A DNA stretch of 64,000 nt from CAILUF01 sp964505265 (GCA_964505265.1 CAZDGN010000003.1:62001-126000); one strand, 5' to 3'. Positions 1 to 8,292 are shown, numbered from the stretch's first letter. A program made the numbers and translations. The notes: generated by a model not told the origin, from the sequence alone.

Positions 1-1
1 A

Positions 2-304
2 CAAATGATGAAAGATAAGGATTGTGATAGTTTTATCGAGATTATTGCCAAGAAAATTGATAAAATTTTTATTATAAAAAATTTTTCCAATCCAAGATTT
101 TGTAGGGCTGAAGATTTGATGAAAAAATGCCAAAAATTTCAACTTAAAACCGAAATTATCGATGATTTTTACAAATTATTTTCACAAATTAATTTGGAGT
201 TTTCGCAAGAAAAAAATCTTATTTTAATTACCGGCTCTCTTTATCAGGCTGGGATTTTCTTGGATTTAAACCATGATCACAAGATTCAATACTCAAAATT
301 TTAG
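2..304 (+). CDS. folC: Folylpolyglutamate synthase/dihydrofolate synthase, C-terminal fragment (cut by window edge)
   Basis: The reading frame is open to the left edge, so only the last ~100 residues are present. The tail contains LILITGSLYQAGIFL, matching the conserved C-terminal (T/S)GSLYLxG strand of FolC/MurC-type ligases, where FolC adds glutamate to folates in the cytoplasm. The preceding DDFYKLFSQI segment fits the C-terminal Rossmann-like domain. No start can be assigned; the ATG at position 5 is probably internal. The gene ends tail-to-tail with the decayed Nudix gene on the other strand, overlapping its last codons. The identification rests on one motif and position within the protein, so it is fairly but not fully secure. 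Confidence 0.7.
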   Translation, partial: QMMKDKDCDSFIEIIAKKIDKIFIIKNFSNPRFCRAEDLMKKCQKFQLKTEIIDDFYKLFSQINLEFSQEKNLILITGSLYQAGIFLDLNHDHKIQYSKF

Positions 305-1246
305 TATCTAGCTTTGCCCTTAAAGCTTTAATGTCCATAGCCTCAAAGCCAGAAAAATAATTTGAAATTCCAGCAATATTATTTGGAAGGCCAGTATATA
401 TACCAGCCCTATAGTCTTCAATCATTCTTAAATACAATGCACTTGCCAACGAAAAAACTCCAGAGTCTTTTAGATTTGGCTGTCCCAATAAATTTCTTGG
501 AAAAATTAATTTACTATCAGAGCTTTTTGAAGAAATATTTTGCGAAACATCAACCTTAAAAATATCATCTGCCTCCTTTGAATCTTCTGCTATGGCTTTT
601 AATTTTTTAACATCTCCTAATTCTATTAAGCTCCTTGAGCAAACATCGAAATAAGCATCTAAAGCAAATGAGCCATTTGGTTTTCTTTGTCAAGCTAAAC
701 TAGATAGTTCAATATTGAAATCTTGATAAGTCTTTCCACTCATTATTTCTTCTATTAATTCACTTAAGGATGCTTTTTCTAGACCATCTCTTATATCATC
801 CTTGCCCGTACTTTTTTAAACTCAACATTTCCTCCTGCCACCGATATGACACCTCTCTCGGTTAAACCAAAATTACTCCTTTTAACCATTAATAAATCAT
901 CATTTTTGCCAATTCTAAAATTATTCATTACACCAAGTCCAAAACTAAGATATTCACTAAATCTAGCAGGATTTGGATAGTTTGGATCCGAGGAAGCAAT
1001 GCAGTGGCTAAATTTGGCTTTACTAAACAAAATTTGTAATTTTTTATCGCTATCGTCATAAATAATATCTGATACTAACACAACATCACCATCATAATAA
1101 CTCGGGTTTGATTCAAGAATTCCTTGCCATTTTTTTTCGCAGAAAAATTTTTCTTCTTCAGTTAGTGATAAACTTAAATCATCCAAATCATCATAACATC
1201 TTGCTTGATTGCCCATATAGTCGCATAAATTTATATCTAATCCCAT
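228..1246 (-). pseudogene. Nudix-hydrolase-like gene broken by a frameshift and an in-frame stop
   Basis: The N-terminal part (1246 to 796, 150 residues) contains LSFGLGVMNN, DLLMVKRSNFGLTERG and ISVAGGNVE, which resemble the core strands and start of a Nudix box. At a six-A run (812-817 on the + strand) the frame is lost. Adding one A restores a continuation, with a degenerate Nudix helix (LEKASLSELIEEI), down to 228. That second frame carries one TGA at 692-690, before QRKPNGSF. The reconstructed protein would be about 339 residues. Two independent lesions make a decaying gene more likely than one sequencing error. The 3' end overlaps folC tail-to-tail. Nudix proteins hydrolyse nucleoside diphosphate derivatives; the original substrate cannot be told. 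Confidence 0.65.
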
Positions 1247-1325
1247 TTTATCAAAAAAAATAATCCTTTATCAATATTTGGATTTTCGATAATTTTCCTA
1301 TGAATCAAATCTTTAAAACTAAATT

Positions 1326-1802
1326 TCATAGAACACACCAGCTGGATTTTTTTTCTCCAAAATAAGGTTTGGCCAAACCATTTTTAATAAGTTCATCGCC
1401 GATAATTTTATTGCCAATTTTAACTTTGGCAACAATTCTTCCGCCATATTTATCCCATTTAATTTCCGAAAAATCGATGTTTTGCTTATTTGCAATCGCT
1501 TCATTAATTAATTTAGTAGTAAAATCGGTAGCTTTTTGTGCTAATTTTTTTTCCTTTAAACATTTTGCACGAAAAGATTTTTCGGGAGTGTCAATGCCTT
1601 TAATTCGAACGAATAACTTTAACTCTTCTGGTAAAAATTCATTTTTAATTTCTAAAGTATCGCCATCTAATACCCTTAAAACTTGCCAATTGTAAATTTT
1701 GATCTGGTTATTATTGTCATTGGCAATAATTTTGTCATTAGCCAAAGATTTCGAGAAAAAAATAGGGTATATTATTAAAAAAAGAAAAATTTTTTTAAAC
1801 AT
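1326..1802 (-). CDS. Secreted thermonuclease (staphylococcal nuclease-like) family protein
   Basis: 158 residues. A hydrophobic N-terminal signal peptide (residues 1-21, cleavage near SLA-ND) precedes an SNase-like OB fold. Visible family motifs are RVLDGDTLEI, VRIKGIDTPE, KWDKYGGRIVAKV and LIKNGLAKPY. They carry the Asp/Arg/Glu residues used by this Ca-dependent nuclease family to cut DNA and RNA, so a periplasmic or secreted nuclease is expected. It lies 3 bp downstream of the small membrane-protein gene on the same strand and may be the last gene of the nuoABC transcript. Such small secreted nucleases are common in alphaproteobacteria. The role (nucleotide scavenging or defence) is inference. 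Confidence 0.82.
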   Translation of the reverse strand: MFKKIFLFLIIYPIFFSKSLANDKIIANDNNNQIKIYNWQVLRVLDGDTLEIKNEFLPEELKLFVRIKGIDTPEKSFRAKCLKEKKLAQKATDFTTKLINEAIANKQNIDFSEIKWDKYGGRIVAKVKIGNKIIGDELIKNGLAKPYFGEKKSSWCVL

Positions 1803-1805
1803 TTC

Positions 1806-2210
1806 TTAGATAAGTGAAATAAAATGAAGGATCATAAAGAGGTCAACTGAAATTAATAAATTTCTTGGATTTAACTTACTAAATGATTCTTGAAGTAGTA
1901 ATTTTCGTGTTAATTTTTTGCCAAAGCCACCCTCTTTTAAACGCTTTATTTCTTTTTCTTCTTTGGTAAGTTTAGGGATTTTTGGAGCACATCTTATTGA
2001 AACATAAATGTGCCAAAGATAATAACCGATCACCAAATATGCAATAATTGCAGCAATAATTTTTAGTGATATAATTTTTATAATTTTTTCAATAACAAAA
2101 AAACAAAATATGTAAGATAAAAAACCCCAATACCATTTAATGATATTAAATTTTTCTTCACCTTTACTAGCTAAAATTAAGGATTGGGTAATTTGTTTAA
2201 ATTTTACCAT
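1806..2210 (-). CDS. Small membrane protein of unknown function
   Basis: 134 residues with two or three hydrophobic segments (about residues 26-70 and the C-terminal LLISVDLFMILHFISLI). A central basic region (KIPKLTKEEKEIKRLKEGG) probably faces the cytoplasm. I do not recognise the family. It starts 10 bp after nuoC on the same strand, in the place where nuoD usually stands, so it is likely cotranscribed with nuoABC. No complex I subunit has this pattern. It is intact and shows the same AT-rich codon use as its neighbours, so I regard it as a real gene. Confidence 0.65.
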   Translation of the reverse strand: MVKFKQITQSLILASKGEEKFNIIKWYWGFLSYIFCFFVIEKIIKIISLKIIAAIIAYLVIGYYLWHIYVSIRCAPKIPKLTKEEKEIKRLKEGGFGKKLTRKLLLQESFSKLNPRNLLISVDLFMILHFISLI

Positions 2211-2220
2211 AAAAATAAAA

Positions 2221-2811
2221 CTAATTATTTTGTATAACCTTTTTGGCTCCTAACCAAGGCATTTCAAAATCAAAATTTCTAAATTCTTGCATTAATTTTA
2301 CATCTTCATAAATTACTTTTTGTTGCGACTCATCATAGCGAACTTCTTTATATCCAGTAAGAGGAAAATCTTTGCGCATTGGATATCCTTCAAAATCATA
2401 ATCAGTGAGAATTCTGCGCAAATCTGGATGATTGAAAAATCTTATACCATACATATCAAATGCCTCGCGCTCAAACCACCCAGCCGAGCTAAAAACTGAT
2501 GAAACCGATTCAACTTCTTCGCCATCATTTAAAGCTACTTTAACAGTTATACGATTATTTAACTTATAACTAAGTAAATTATAAATTACTTCAAATCGAG
2601 GCTCCCTAATTCCAAGCATATCTGCTCCGAAAACATCAAGCAAGGTTTTAAAAGATAATTCAGAGTCGTCGCGTAAAAAATTTAAAAAATCAATAATAAA
2701 TAATTTTTCTACATAAAAAATTAAATTATCATTTTGAATTAAATAATTGATCGGAGTTTTCGTAAAATTTTCGGTAATGTAATTAGCTTGTAATTGAAGA
2801 TTTTGTTGCAT
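2221..2811 (-). CDS. nuoC: NADH-quinone oxidoreductase subunit C
   Basis: 196 residues, the usual length for the separate (non-fused) 30-kDa subunit. The family signature is clear: WFEREAFDMYGIRFFNHPDL, RRILTDYDFEGYPMRKDFPL, GYKEVRYD. The protein sits in the peripheral arm of complex I, next to NuoD and NuoB, near the quinone site. The gene starts 1 bp after the nuoB stop, so the two are probably translationally coupled. nuoD does not follow; a small membrane protein does, so the nuo cluster is split in this genome. Confidence 0.96.
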   Translation of the reverse strand: MQQNLQLQANYITENFTKTPINYLIQNDNLIFYVEKLFIIDFLNFLRDDSELSFKTLLDVFGADMLGIREPRFEVIYNLLSYKLNNRITVKVALNDGEEVESVSSVFSSAGWFEREAFDMYGIRFFNHPDLRRILTDYDFEGYPMRKDFPLTGYKEVRYDESQQKVIYEDVKLMQEFRNFDFEMPWLGAKKVIQNN

Positions 2812-2812
2812 A

Positions 2813-3331
2813 TTATCGTTTGAAATTTTTGGTTCTTTTTATTTTTCGTTGTAACAAAAGCAAACCATAAAGTAAAGCTTCTGCGGTTGGCGGGCAACCC
2901 GGGACATAAACATCAACTGGCACAATGCGGTCGCAACCCCTAACCACAGAATAGGAATAATGGTAATATCCACCGCCATTCGCACAACTCCCCATAGATA
3001 CCACATATTTTGGTTCCGCCATTTGGTCGTAAACTTTACGCAGAGCTGGTGCCATTTTATTGGTAAGAGTTCCAGCAACTATCATAACATCAGACTGTCG
3101 AGGCGATGGACGAAATATCATACCATATCTATCAAGATCATATCTGGAAGCTGCGGTTTGCATCATTTCAACGGCACAACAAGCTAAACCAAAAGTCATT
3201 GGCCAAAGCGAACCACTTCTTGCCCAGTTAATGAGTTCATCAAGCTTTGCGGTTACATAACCTTGATTTTTAACTTCATTAGCCATTTGATTTAGAAGCA
3301 GATCTTGATTTAAAGGACTTAAATTATTCAT
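2813..3331 (-). CDS. nuoB: NADH-quinone oxidoreductase subunit B
   Basis: 172 residues. It carries the ligands of the terminal 4Fe-4S cluster N2: the CC pair in FGLACCAVEMMQ, the Cys in MGSCANGGGYYHYSYSV and the Cys in VYVPGCPPTAEALLYG. NuoB hands electrons from the peripheral arm to quinone in complex I. It lies between nuoA (17 bp upstream) and nuoC (1 bp downstream) on the minus strand. All expected cysteines are present, so the subunit should be functional. Confidence 0.97.
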   Translation of the reverse strand: MNNLSPLNQDLLLNQMANEVKNQGYVTAKLDELINWARSGSLWPMTFGLACCAVEMMQTAASRYDLDRYGMIFRPSPRQSDVMIVAGTLTNKMAPALRKVYDQMAEPKYVVSMGSCANGGGYYHYSYSVVRGCDRIVPVDVYVPGCPPTAEALLYGLLLLQRKIKRTKNFKR

Positions 3332-3348
3332 AGTTTTAAATTAATTTA

Positions 3349-3744
3349 TTATTTCCATTCTAAAGCACCACGCTTCCATTCATAAATAAAACCAACGGTA
3401 AGTAATGACAAAAAAACCATCATTGACCAATAACCAACTACTCCAATCTCTCGTAAAGCCACGGCCCAAGGAAATAAAAAGGCAACTTCTAAGTCAAAAA
3501 TTATAAATAAAATAGCCACTAAATAAAATTGGACTTTAAACTCATTTCTAATTGGACCTTCCCCTTCAAAACCGCACTCATAAGGCGAGTTTTTTTCAGA
3601 ATTTGGTCGCATTTTGTTAATAATAAAAGGAATTAAAATAATGACGATAGATAAGCCGATTGCAATAATTAAGAACACCAACACTGGAAAATACTGAGCA
3701 GAAACCATGGCTGGGTCGGCAAAATTAAAAATTTGTTCAGTCAT
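3349..3744 (-). CDS. nuoA: NADH-quinone oxidoreductase subunit A
   Basis: 131 residues with three transmembrane helices (about 17-42, 72-92 and 101-120). The conserved loop KNSPYECGFEGEGPIRNEFKVQFYLVAILFI contains the Cys and acidic residues of the ND3/NuoA family, on the loop that gates quinone access in complex I (only the short motif YECGFE needs to be matched to identify it). It is the first gene of the nuoABC transcript. A good sigma70-like promoter lies about 60 bp upstream (3804-3832, minus), interleaved with one for dapA. Confidence 0.95.
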   Translation of the reverse strand: MTEQIFNFADPAMVSAQYFPVLVFLIIAIGLSIVIILIPFIINKMRPNSEKNSPYECGFEGEGPIRNEFKVQFYLVAILFIIFDLEVAFLFPWAVALREIGVVGYWSMMVFLSLLTVGFIYEWKRGALEWK

Positions 3745-3792
3745 TTTTTTGATTTATAAAATATTTAGTAATTAAAAATATAGTTTGCTATA

Positions 3793-3821
3793 TTGATTTT
3801 TAAATATTAGAAATTTATGAT
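3793..3821 (+). promoter_or_regulatory. Candidate sigma70 promoter for dapA
   Basis: TTGATT (3793-3798), a 17-bp spacer and TATGAT (3816-3821). The expected start is near 3828, about 30 nt before the dapA ATG at 3857. It overlaps the minus-strand nuoA promoter, so the two could exclude each other. Assigned from sequence only. Confidence 0.5.
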
Positions 3822-3832
3822 TTGAAAATCAA
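3804..3832 (-). promoter_or_regulatory. Candidate sigma70 promoter for nuoABC
   Basis: On the minus strand TTGATT (3832-3827), a 17-bp spacer and TAATAT (3809-3804) match the sigma70 consensus at five of six positions in each box. The expected start is near 3797, giving a leader of about 50 nt before nuoA. It overlaps the divergent dapA promoter. In DNA this AT-rich chance matches are common, so confidence is moderate. Confidence 0.5.
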
Positions 3833-3856
3833 ATTAAATTTTAAAAATTTTATTCA

Positions 3857-4723
3857 ATGCAAACAAATATTTATACCGCTCTTATTACTCCTTTTAAAAA
3901 TAATAAGATTGACGAAAAATCTTTTGAAAAAATTATTGCCAATCAAATTGAAAATAAAGTTGATGGTATAGTACCTTGTGGCACAACTGGCGAGTCTCCA
4001 ACTCTATCGCACGATGAACATAATTTACTAATAGAAATGGCAGTTAAAATTGCTAGCGGTAAAATTAATGTTATGGCTGGAACAGGCTCTAATTCAACCG
4101 CTGAAGCTATTGCCATGACTAATCATGCCAAAAAAATTAAAGCCGATTCTTGTTTAATTGTTGCCCCATATTACAATAAACCAACTCCAGAAGGAATTTA
4201 TTTGCATTTTCAAGAGCTTAATAAATGCGGTGTTCCATTAATTATTTACAATATACCAGGGCGCTCGGTAATTAATATTTCTGACCATAACCTTGCCAAA
4301 ATTGCTGAATTAGAAAATGTAATTGGCATTAAAGATGCCACTGGTGATTTAGCTAGAATGGCTTCGCTTCGCTTACTCATTCAAAAAAAGAATTTTCTTT
4401 TTTTATCAGGTGAAGATGCCACTGCAGTTGGCTATAATGCTATGGGTGGTAATGGAATTATTTCGGTTTCATCTAATATTTTGCCAAAATTAGTTGGTGA
4501 TTTGCAAAGAGCAACAGCTCTTGGAAATTACAGCTTAGCTCTTGAAATTCAAGATAAATTAACTGACTTTCATAATGCAATGTTTTGTCAAACCAATCCA
4601 ATCCCTGTAAAATATTGCGCAAGCCTTATTGGCTTATGCTCAGCGGAGGTTCGTCTTCCACTATGTGAACCACCAGCTGAAGCCAAAGAGCGTATTAAAA
4701 AAGCCTTAACTAAATTAATTTAA
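3857..4723 (+). CDS. dapA: 4-hydroxy-tetrahydrodipicolinate synthase
   Basis: 288 residues, the full length for DapA. The enzyme condenses pyruvate with aspartate semialdehyde in the lysine/meso-diaminopimelate pathway, which also feeds peptidoglycan. Motifs seen are VPCGTTGESPTL (substrate threonines), IIYNIPGRS (catalytic Tyr) and VIGIKDATGDL with the Schiff-base lysine. The (beta/alpha)8 barrel is intact. It stands alone between nuoA (divergent) and an ankyrin gene (convergent, 2 bp apart). The start at 3857 is the first ATG and gives the usual N-terminus (TALITPF). Confidence 0.96.
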   Translation: MQTNIYTALITPFKNNKIDEKSFEKIIANQIENKVDGIVPCGTTGESPTLSHDEHNLLIEMAVKIASGKINVMAGTGSNSTAEAIAMTNHAKKIKADSCLIVAPYYNKPTPEGIYLHFQELNKCGVPLIIYNIPGRSVINISDHNLAKIAELENVIGIKDATGDLARMASLRLLIQKKNFLFLSGEDATAVGYNAMGGNGIISVSSNILPKLVGDLQRATALGNYSLALEIQDKLTDFHNAMFCQTNPIPVKYCASLIGLCSAEVRLPLCEPPAEAKERIKKALTKLI

Positions 4724-4725
4724 GC

Positions 4726-5880
4726 TTAATATTTTTTTATCAATTCTTGGTGAATTACCATTTCATTCATCTTTTTTAAAGAACCCGCCAACATATCTAA
4801 ACCGGAGTTTTTGGCATATTGCTCTAAATTAACTTCTCTTTTTTTCAACCAACCAATTTTTCTTTTAATATGACATAAAAAATATGGAGTAATTTTGGCT
4901 GGATGCATAATGTCAAAACGATATTTATTCAAATTATGAATCTTAAGAGTATTTGCCCCATCGATAAGAATTTTAGAAATTTTTATTAATTCGCCATGAT
5001 TGAACAATCTTTTGCGAGCAAAATAATAAAATTCAATAATATTAATACTATCAACAAATTCACGCTCCTTAACAACTTCATAGGCTCTATCCAAATCATC
5101 AACCACCCCTGAAGATAAAAGTAAATCAATAATTTGTGAACAGTTGCGTTTTGATGCCATAATTAAAGGATCTTCTCCTAATAAATTTTTTTTAAAACGA
5201 TTTGCTCCAGCAAAAATCAATAACTCAACAATTTTATATGAATTTATCATTATTGCATAATGAATTGGTGATAATTTTTGATTTTCACTAATGGTTTCAG
5301 GATCTAAATTGCAATTTAGGCTAACCAAATATTCGACAACTTCAAATTTACCAAATTCGCAAGCAATATGAAGTGGAGTTAAACCAAAAGAGGTGATAAC
5401 TTCTTTGTCTAAACCTGCATTAATAAATTCTTCAACGATAATTTTATATCCAAATTTACAAGCATAATGAATTGGATACCAATTTCTAGTTTCATTTGAT
5501 GATTTAGCATCAATTTTAGCACCAAAACCAATTAAAGCCTTTAGATTATCTAGCTTTCCGCTAATTGAACAATGATGTAATGGAGTAAAATCATTGATAT
5601 CTCCATGATTAATATTTTTAATACCAACTATTTCAATACCTTTTTTTAAATCTTCAACTGCCCCAAATTTGGCTAAAATATGTAAAAAGCAAAATGAATA
5701 ATCGCTAAATTTTTCTAATAAAATATCTTTTGAATTCTCTAACTTTATGATTTCAGAAAAATTTTCACTAATCTTATTTTGCAAAATTTCAAATTCGATT
5801 TTATCGATAGTTTCAATATCTTTTTTGTAATTTTTAAAAAAGAAATTAACGATTTCCTTATTTACAATATCTTGAATCAT
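4726..5880 (-). CDS. Ankyrin-repeat protein
   Basis: 384 residues with about six ankyrin repeats between residues 65 and 270, shown by repeated TPLHxxxxxGxxxxVxxLxxxGA-type units: DFTPLHHCSISGKLDNL, WYPIHYACKFGYKIIV, GLTPLHIACEFGKFEVV, LSPIHYAIMINSYKIV, EDPLIMASKRNCSQII. There is no signal peptide or membrane segment. The C-terminal ~110 residues are helical and basic without a recognised domain. Ankyrin proteins mediate protein binding and in Rickettsiales are often type IV effectors; a virD4 homologue lies elsewhere in this window. Effector status is inference. It is 3 bp downstream of the gene at 5884. Confidence 0.88.
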   Translation of the reverse strand: MIQDIVNKEIVNFFFKNYKKDIETIDKIEFEILQNKISENFSEIIKLENSKDILLEKFSDYSFCFLHILAKFGAVEDLKKGIEIVGIKNINHGDINDFTPLHHCSISGKLDNLKALIGFGAKIDAKSSNETRNWYPIHYACKFGYKIIVEEFINAGLDKEVITSFGLTPLHIACEFGKFEVVEYLVSLNCNLDPETISENQKLSPIHYAIMINSYKIVELLIFAGANRFKKNLLGEDPLIMASKRNCSQIIDLLLSSGVVDDLDRAYEVVKEREFVDSINIIEFYYFARKRLFNHGELIKISKILIDGANTLKIHNLNKYRFDIMHPAKITPYFLCHIKRKIGWLKKREVNLEQYAKNSGLDMLAGSLKKMNEMVIHQELIKKY

Positions 5881-5883
5881 ATT

Positions 5884-6387
5884 TTACCTTTGTTTCGATT
5901 TTTCCTGAAATCTTGCTTGAGCATTCGAAGCTTTCACAAAATTTTGCCAAAATTTAGTTGACTCTCCCTTTTTCATTGATTCAGCCTGTGCAATAATTGT
6001 AGCAATTCTTTCGCCAAATATTTTCGCAGTCCAAAACCCGATGGGTTTAACCACTCCAATAATCTTCTCCTCTTCTTCTTGCAAAATATCATCCTGAATT
6101 TTTTGATATTGCTCCTGAGATTCCTTTAGTTTTTGTTCTAATTTAGTTTTGGAGTGAGCTTTGGGAATTTCATCCTTATATCGCCTTAATTCCTCTTCTT
6201 CTTTAACAAAATTTTTTGGTTTTTTTGGAAAATATTTTTGAGTCTTTTTTTTCATCTCCTGATAATTTTTATAAGAGATGTAAATTATTAATTCCAATAT
6301 TCCCCTAATTACAAATATCAATAATATAAAACATACTAAAAAACCTAAGCCTATGATTGCGATGTTTATTATTAACGATTCCGACAT
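5884..6387 (-). CDS. Membrane-anchored coiled-coil protein, unknown function
   Basis: 167 residues. One or two N-terminal transmembrane segments (about residues 6-37) are followed by a highly charged, probably coiled-coil cytoplasmic part rich in Lys/Glu/Gln (residues 42-115), then a C-terminal segment with IGFWTAKIFGERIATIIAQAE. I do not recognise the family. Its start overlaps the end of the IalB gene by 16 nt and its stop lies 3 bp from the ankyrin gene start, so the three minus-strand genes probably form one transcript and may act together in the envelope. Confidence 0.7.
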   Translation of the reverse strand: MSESLIINIAIIGLGFLVCFILLIFVIRGILELIIYISYKNYQEMKKKTQKYFPKKPKNFVKEEEELRRYKDEIPKAHSKTKLEQKLKESQEQYQKIQDDILQEEEEKIIGVVKPIGFWTAKIFGERIATIIAQAESMKKGESTKFWQNFVKASNAQARFQEKSKQR

Positions 6388-6875
6388 ATTTCCTTAATTT
6401 TTTTATAAGCATGAGCAAACCCTATTAAAGAATAGGTGTCGGTAGAAATTTTTCCATCTCGAGCAATACCATTTACCACCATTTCGGCATTGCTTTGCAT
6501 ATCTTTAATTATATCGGCATCATCGTTTTTGTCATTTGCCCAAGCGATGGTTTTAAATGGAAAAAGATAATATTTTTTGGTGCCAAAATTTAGTTCAACA
6601 TTGGAATTTTTACTAAAAATAAAACCTGAAGAAGTTGATATTTCATCTGCATCATTTTCAAGACTAGTCACTAAAAAAAACGGCTCTCCGCGTTTTTCAA
6701 AATTACCAAGTGATTTTATAGGGGTTGAGGCCACATAGCAAATCACCCTATCCCCTCTTTCAGTTTTAAAAACACTCCAATCTTGAAATTTTGCTTGCAA
6801 TTCTTGGGCAAAAATAGATTTAAATCCAAAAAAATAAAAAATAATTGTGATTAATAAAAATTTTTTCAAAGGCAT
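6372..6875 (-). CDS. Invasion-associated locus B (IalB) family periplasmic protein
   Basis: 167 residues with an N-terminal signal peptide (about 1-23, ending SIFAQ). The mature part shows the IalB pattern: FQDWSVFKTERGDRVICYVASTP, FFLVTS, a central Ca/strand-rich region with KYYLFPFKTIAWAN, and a C-terminal SLIGFAHAYKKIKEICR. IalB-like proteins are widespread in alphaproteobacteria and named from a Bartonella invasion factor. Their exact biochemical role is unclear. Two cysteines (in VICYVAS and EICRNR) could form a disulfide. It is first in a three-gene operon with the coiled-coil membrane protein and the ankyrin protein. Confidence 0.83.
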   Translation of the reverse strand: MPLKKFLLITIIFYFFGFKSIFAQELQAKFQDWSVFKTERGDRVICYVASTPIKSLGNFEKRGEPFFLVTSLENDADEISTSSGFIFSKNSNVELNFGTKKYYLFPFKTIAWANDKNDDADIIKDMQSNAEMVVNGIARDGKISTDTYSLIGFAHAYKKIKEICRNR

Positions 6876-6894
6876 TTTTTTATAATTTCATAGC

Positions 6895-6923
6895 TTGACA
6901 AGTTAGTAAATGATTAATAAAAT
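6895..6923 (+). promoter_or_regulatory. Strong candidate sigma70 promoter for the F0 ATP synthase operon
   Basis: A perfect TTGACA (6895-6900), a 17-bp spacer and TAAAAT (6918-6923). Transcription would begin near 6930, leaving an untranslated leader of about 165 nt before atpB. The perfect -35 box is unusual in this window. No riboswitch or clear hairpin was recognised in the leader. Confidence 0.6.
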
Positions 6924-7095
6924 TTAAATAGTATTATTACAAGTTGTAAATTGTTTAATTTTTGCTTATATTAATTTAAACTTTAATATAAATTGGCAAA
7001 AAATTCAATAACAAATATTTATTTTAAATAATAATTCATCAGCTGATTAAATAAATCTAGCAATTTTTAAAATTTACCAAATATAATTTTAAGCT

Positions 7096-7953
7096 ATGTC
7101 AAAAATTATTAATAACGAAATGCCCAAAGATATTCAAAACAGCAATCCAGACTCTCTAAATTCAACCGAACAAAATAATTCTGCACAACATAATCACAAT
7201 GCGCAAATTCACGAAGAAGTCCATGAAAAACATTCACCTCTTGACCAATTTAAAATTAAAGAAATTTACCCAATTCATATTGGCAACTATAATTTGAGCT
7301 TTACCAACTCAGCCCTGTATATGCTTATTGCCACACTTCTTATTATTGTTTTTATGTTAAAAGCTACTAGCAAAAAACTTTTAATCCCTAATCGCTCTCA
7401 AAATATTGCCGAATCCATTTATGGTTTCATCAATAATTTAATTCTTGGAAGCATTGGTGAAGAAGGAAAAAAATTTATGCCCTTAATTTTTAGTATTTTC
7501 ACCTTTATTTTGCTGTGTAATTGTCTCGGTATGACTCCTTACAGCTTCACCTCAACTAGCCAAGTTGCGGTCACACTATCAATTGCTATGCTTTGTTTTT
7601 TAATTATTACTTTTTTTGCGATTATTCGTAATGGCTTAGGTGGATTTATCCATATGTTTCTTCCAAGCGGAGTTCCAATTTGGATGGCTCCCGTAATTTT
7701 TATAATCGAATTATTTTCATTCTTAATACGTCCAATTACTCTTTCGGTTCGTCTTTTTGCCAATATGGTTGCTGGCCACGTATTACTTAAGGTTATTGCT
7801 GGTTTTGTTATTTCACTTGGAATTTTAGGAGTTTTTCCATTTTTATTTAGTATTATTATGACAGGCTTTGAATTATTTGTTGCGGTTTTACAAGCATATA
7901 TTTTTTCAATTCTGGTCTGTGCTTATTTAAGTGAAACTATGAAGGCACATTAA
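7096..7953 (+). CDS. atpB: F-type ATP synthase subunit a
   Basis: 285 residues with the five to six membrane helices of subunit a, the stator half of the proton channel. The essential arginine lies in TLSVRLFANMVAGHVLL. The family N-terminus (SPLDQFKIKEIYPIHIGNY) starts only near residue 47. Residues 1-45 are an Asn/Gln/His/Glu-rich hydrophilic extension (NNSAQHNHNAQIHEE) not found in typical homologues. No later ATG is suitable, so the extension is probably real. First gene of the atpB-atpE-atpF'-atpF cluster, the usual alphaproteobacterial F0 arrangement separate from the F1 genes. Confidence 0.95.
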   Translation: MSKIINNEMPKDIQNSNPDSLNSTEQNNSAQHNHNAQIHEEVHEKHSPLDQFKIKEIYPIHIGNYNLSFTNSALYMLIATLLIIVFMLKATSKKLLIPNRSQNIAESIYGFINNLILGSIGEEGKKFMPLIFSIFTFILLCNCLGMTPYSFTSTSQVAVTLSIAMLCFLIITFFAIIRNGLGGFIHMFLPSGVPIWMAPVIFIIELFSFLIRPITLSVRLFANMVAGHVLLKVIAGFVISLGILGVFPFLFSIIMTGFELFVAVLQAYIFSILVCAYLSETMKAH

Positions 7954-8014
7954 TTTAGAATTTGATTTTGCTCATTGGTCAAATATTTCCCTCTTTAATG
8001 GGGTTAATGAGATG

Positions 8015-8034
8015 GGTTTATAGCCCAATAAACT
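8015..8034 (+). promoter_or_regulatory. Small hairpin upstream of atpE
   Basis: GGTTTAT (8015-8021), loop AGCCCA and ATAAACT (8028-8034) form a 7-bp stem with one G-U pair, 30 nt before the atpE start. The 111-nt gap between atpB and atpE is the only large gap inside the operon. Differential translation of the c subunit is known in other bacteria; whether this hairpin contributes is speculation. Confidence 0.25.
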
Positions 8035-8064
8035 ATAATTTTATTAACTTTAATTTTTACTTTT

Positions 8065-8292
8065 ATGGAAATGCTTGCATTAAAATTTATCGGTGTTGGA
8101 TTATTGTCAATTGCTATGGCTGGTGCCGCAGTTGCTATCGGCAATATTTTTGGCTCTTTTTTCAACTCAATTGCCCGCAACCCTTCTGCCGCTCCAAAAA
8201 TTGAAAAATATATTTACATTGCCGTTGGTTTAGCTGAAGCTATGGGTATTTTTGCCGTATTATTGGCTTTCCTAGTTTTATTTACTAACTAA
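8065..8292 (+). CDS. atpE: F-type ATP synthase subunit c
   Basis: 75 residues forming two transmembrane helices around a polar loop (FNSIARNPSAAPKIEKY). The proton-carrying glutamate is in GLAEAMGIFAVLLAFLVLF. The glycine/alanine-rich first helix (GVGLLSIAMAGAAVAIG) is typical. The c ring rotates with proton flow. The ATG at 8065 gives the standard length. The overlapping frame beginning at 7962 is a shadow. Glutamate rather than aspartate, with no extra sodium-site polar residues evident, is in keeping with H+ coupling. Confidence 0.97.
   Translation: MEMLALKFIGVGLLSIAMAGAAVAIGNIFGSFFNSIARNPSAAPKIEKYIYIAVGLAEAMGIFAVLLAFLVLFTN

Noticed and set aside
690..692. TGA read as tryptophan (alternative genetic code)
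   Set aside because: Only one such case, in a gene that also has a frameshift, while TGG is used normally elsewhere.
7962..8204. 80-residue ORF after atpB
   Set aside because: It starts with TTG, overlaps atpE in another frame and has no recognisable features; atpE is certain.
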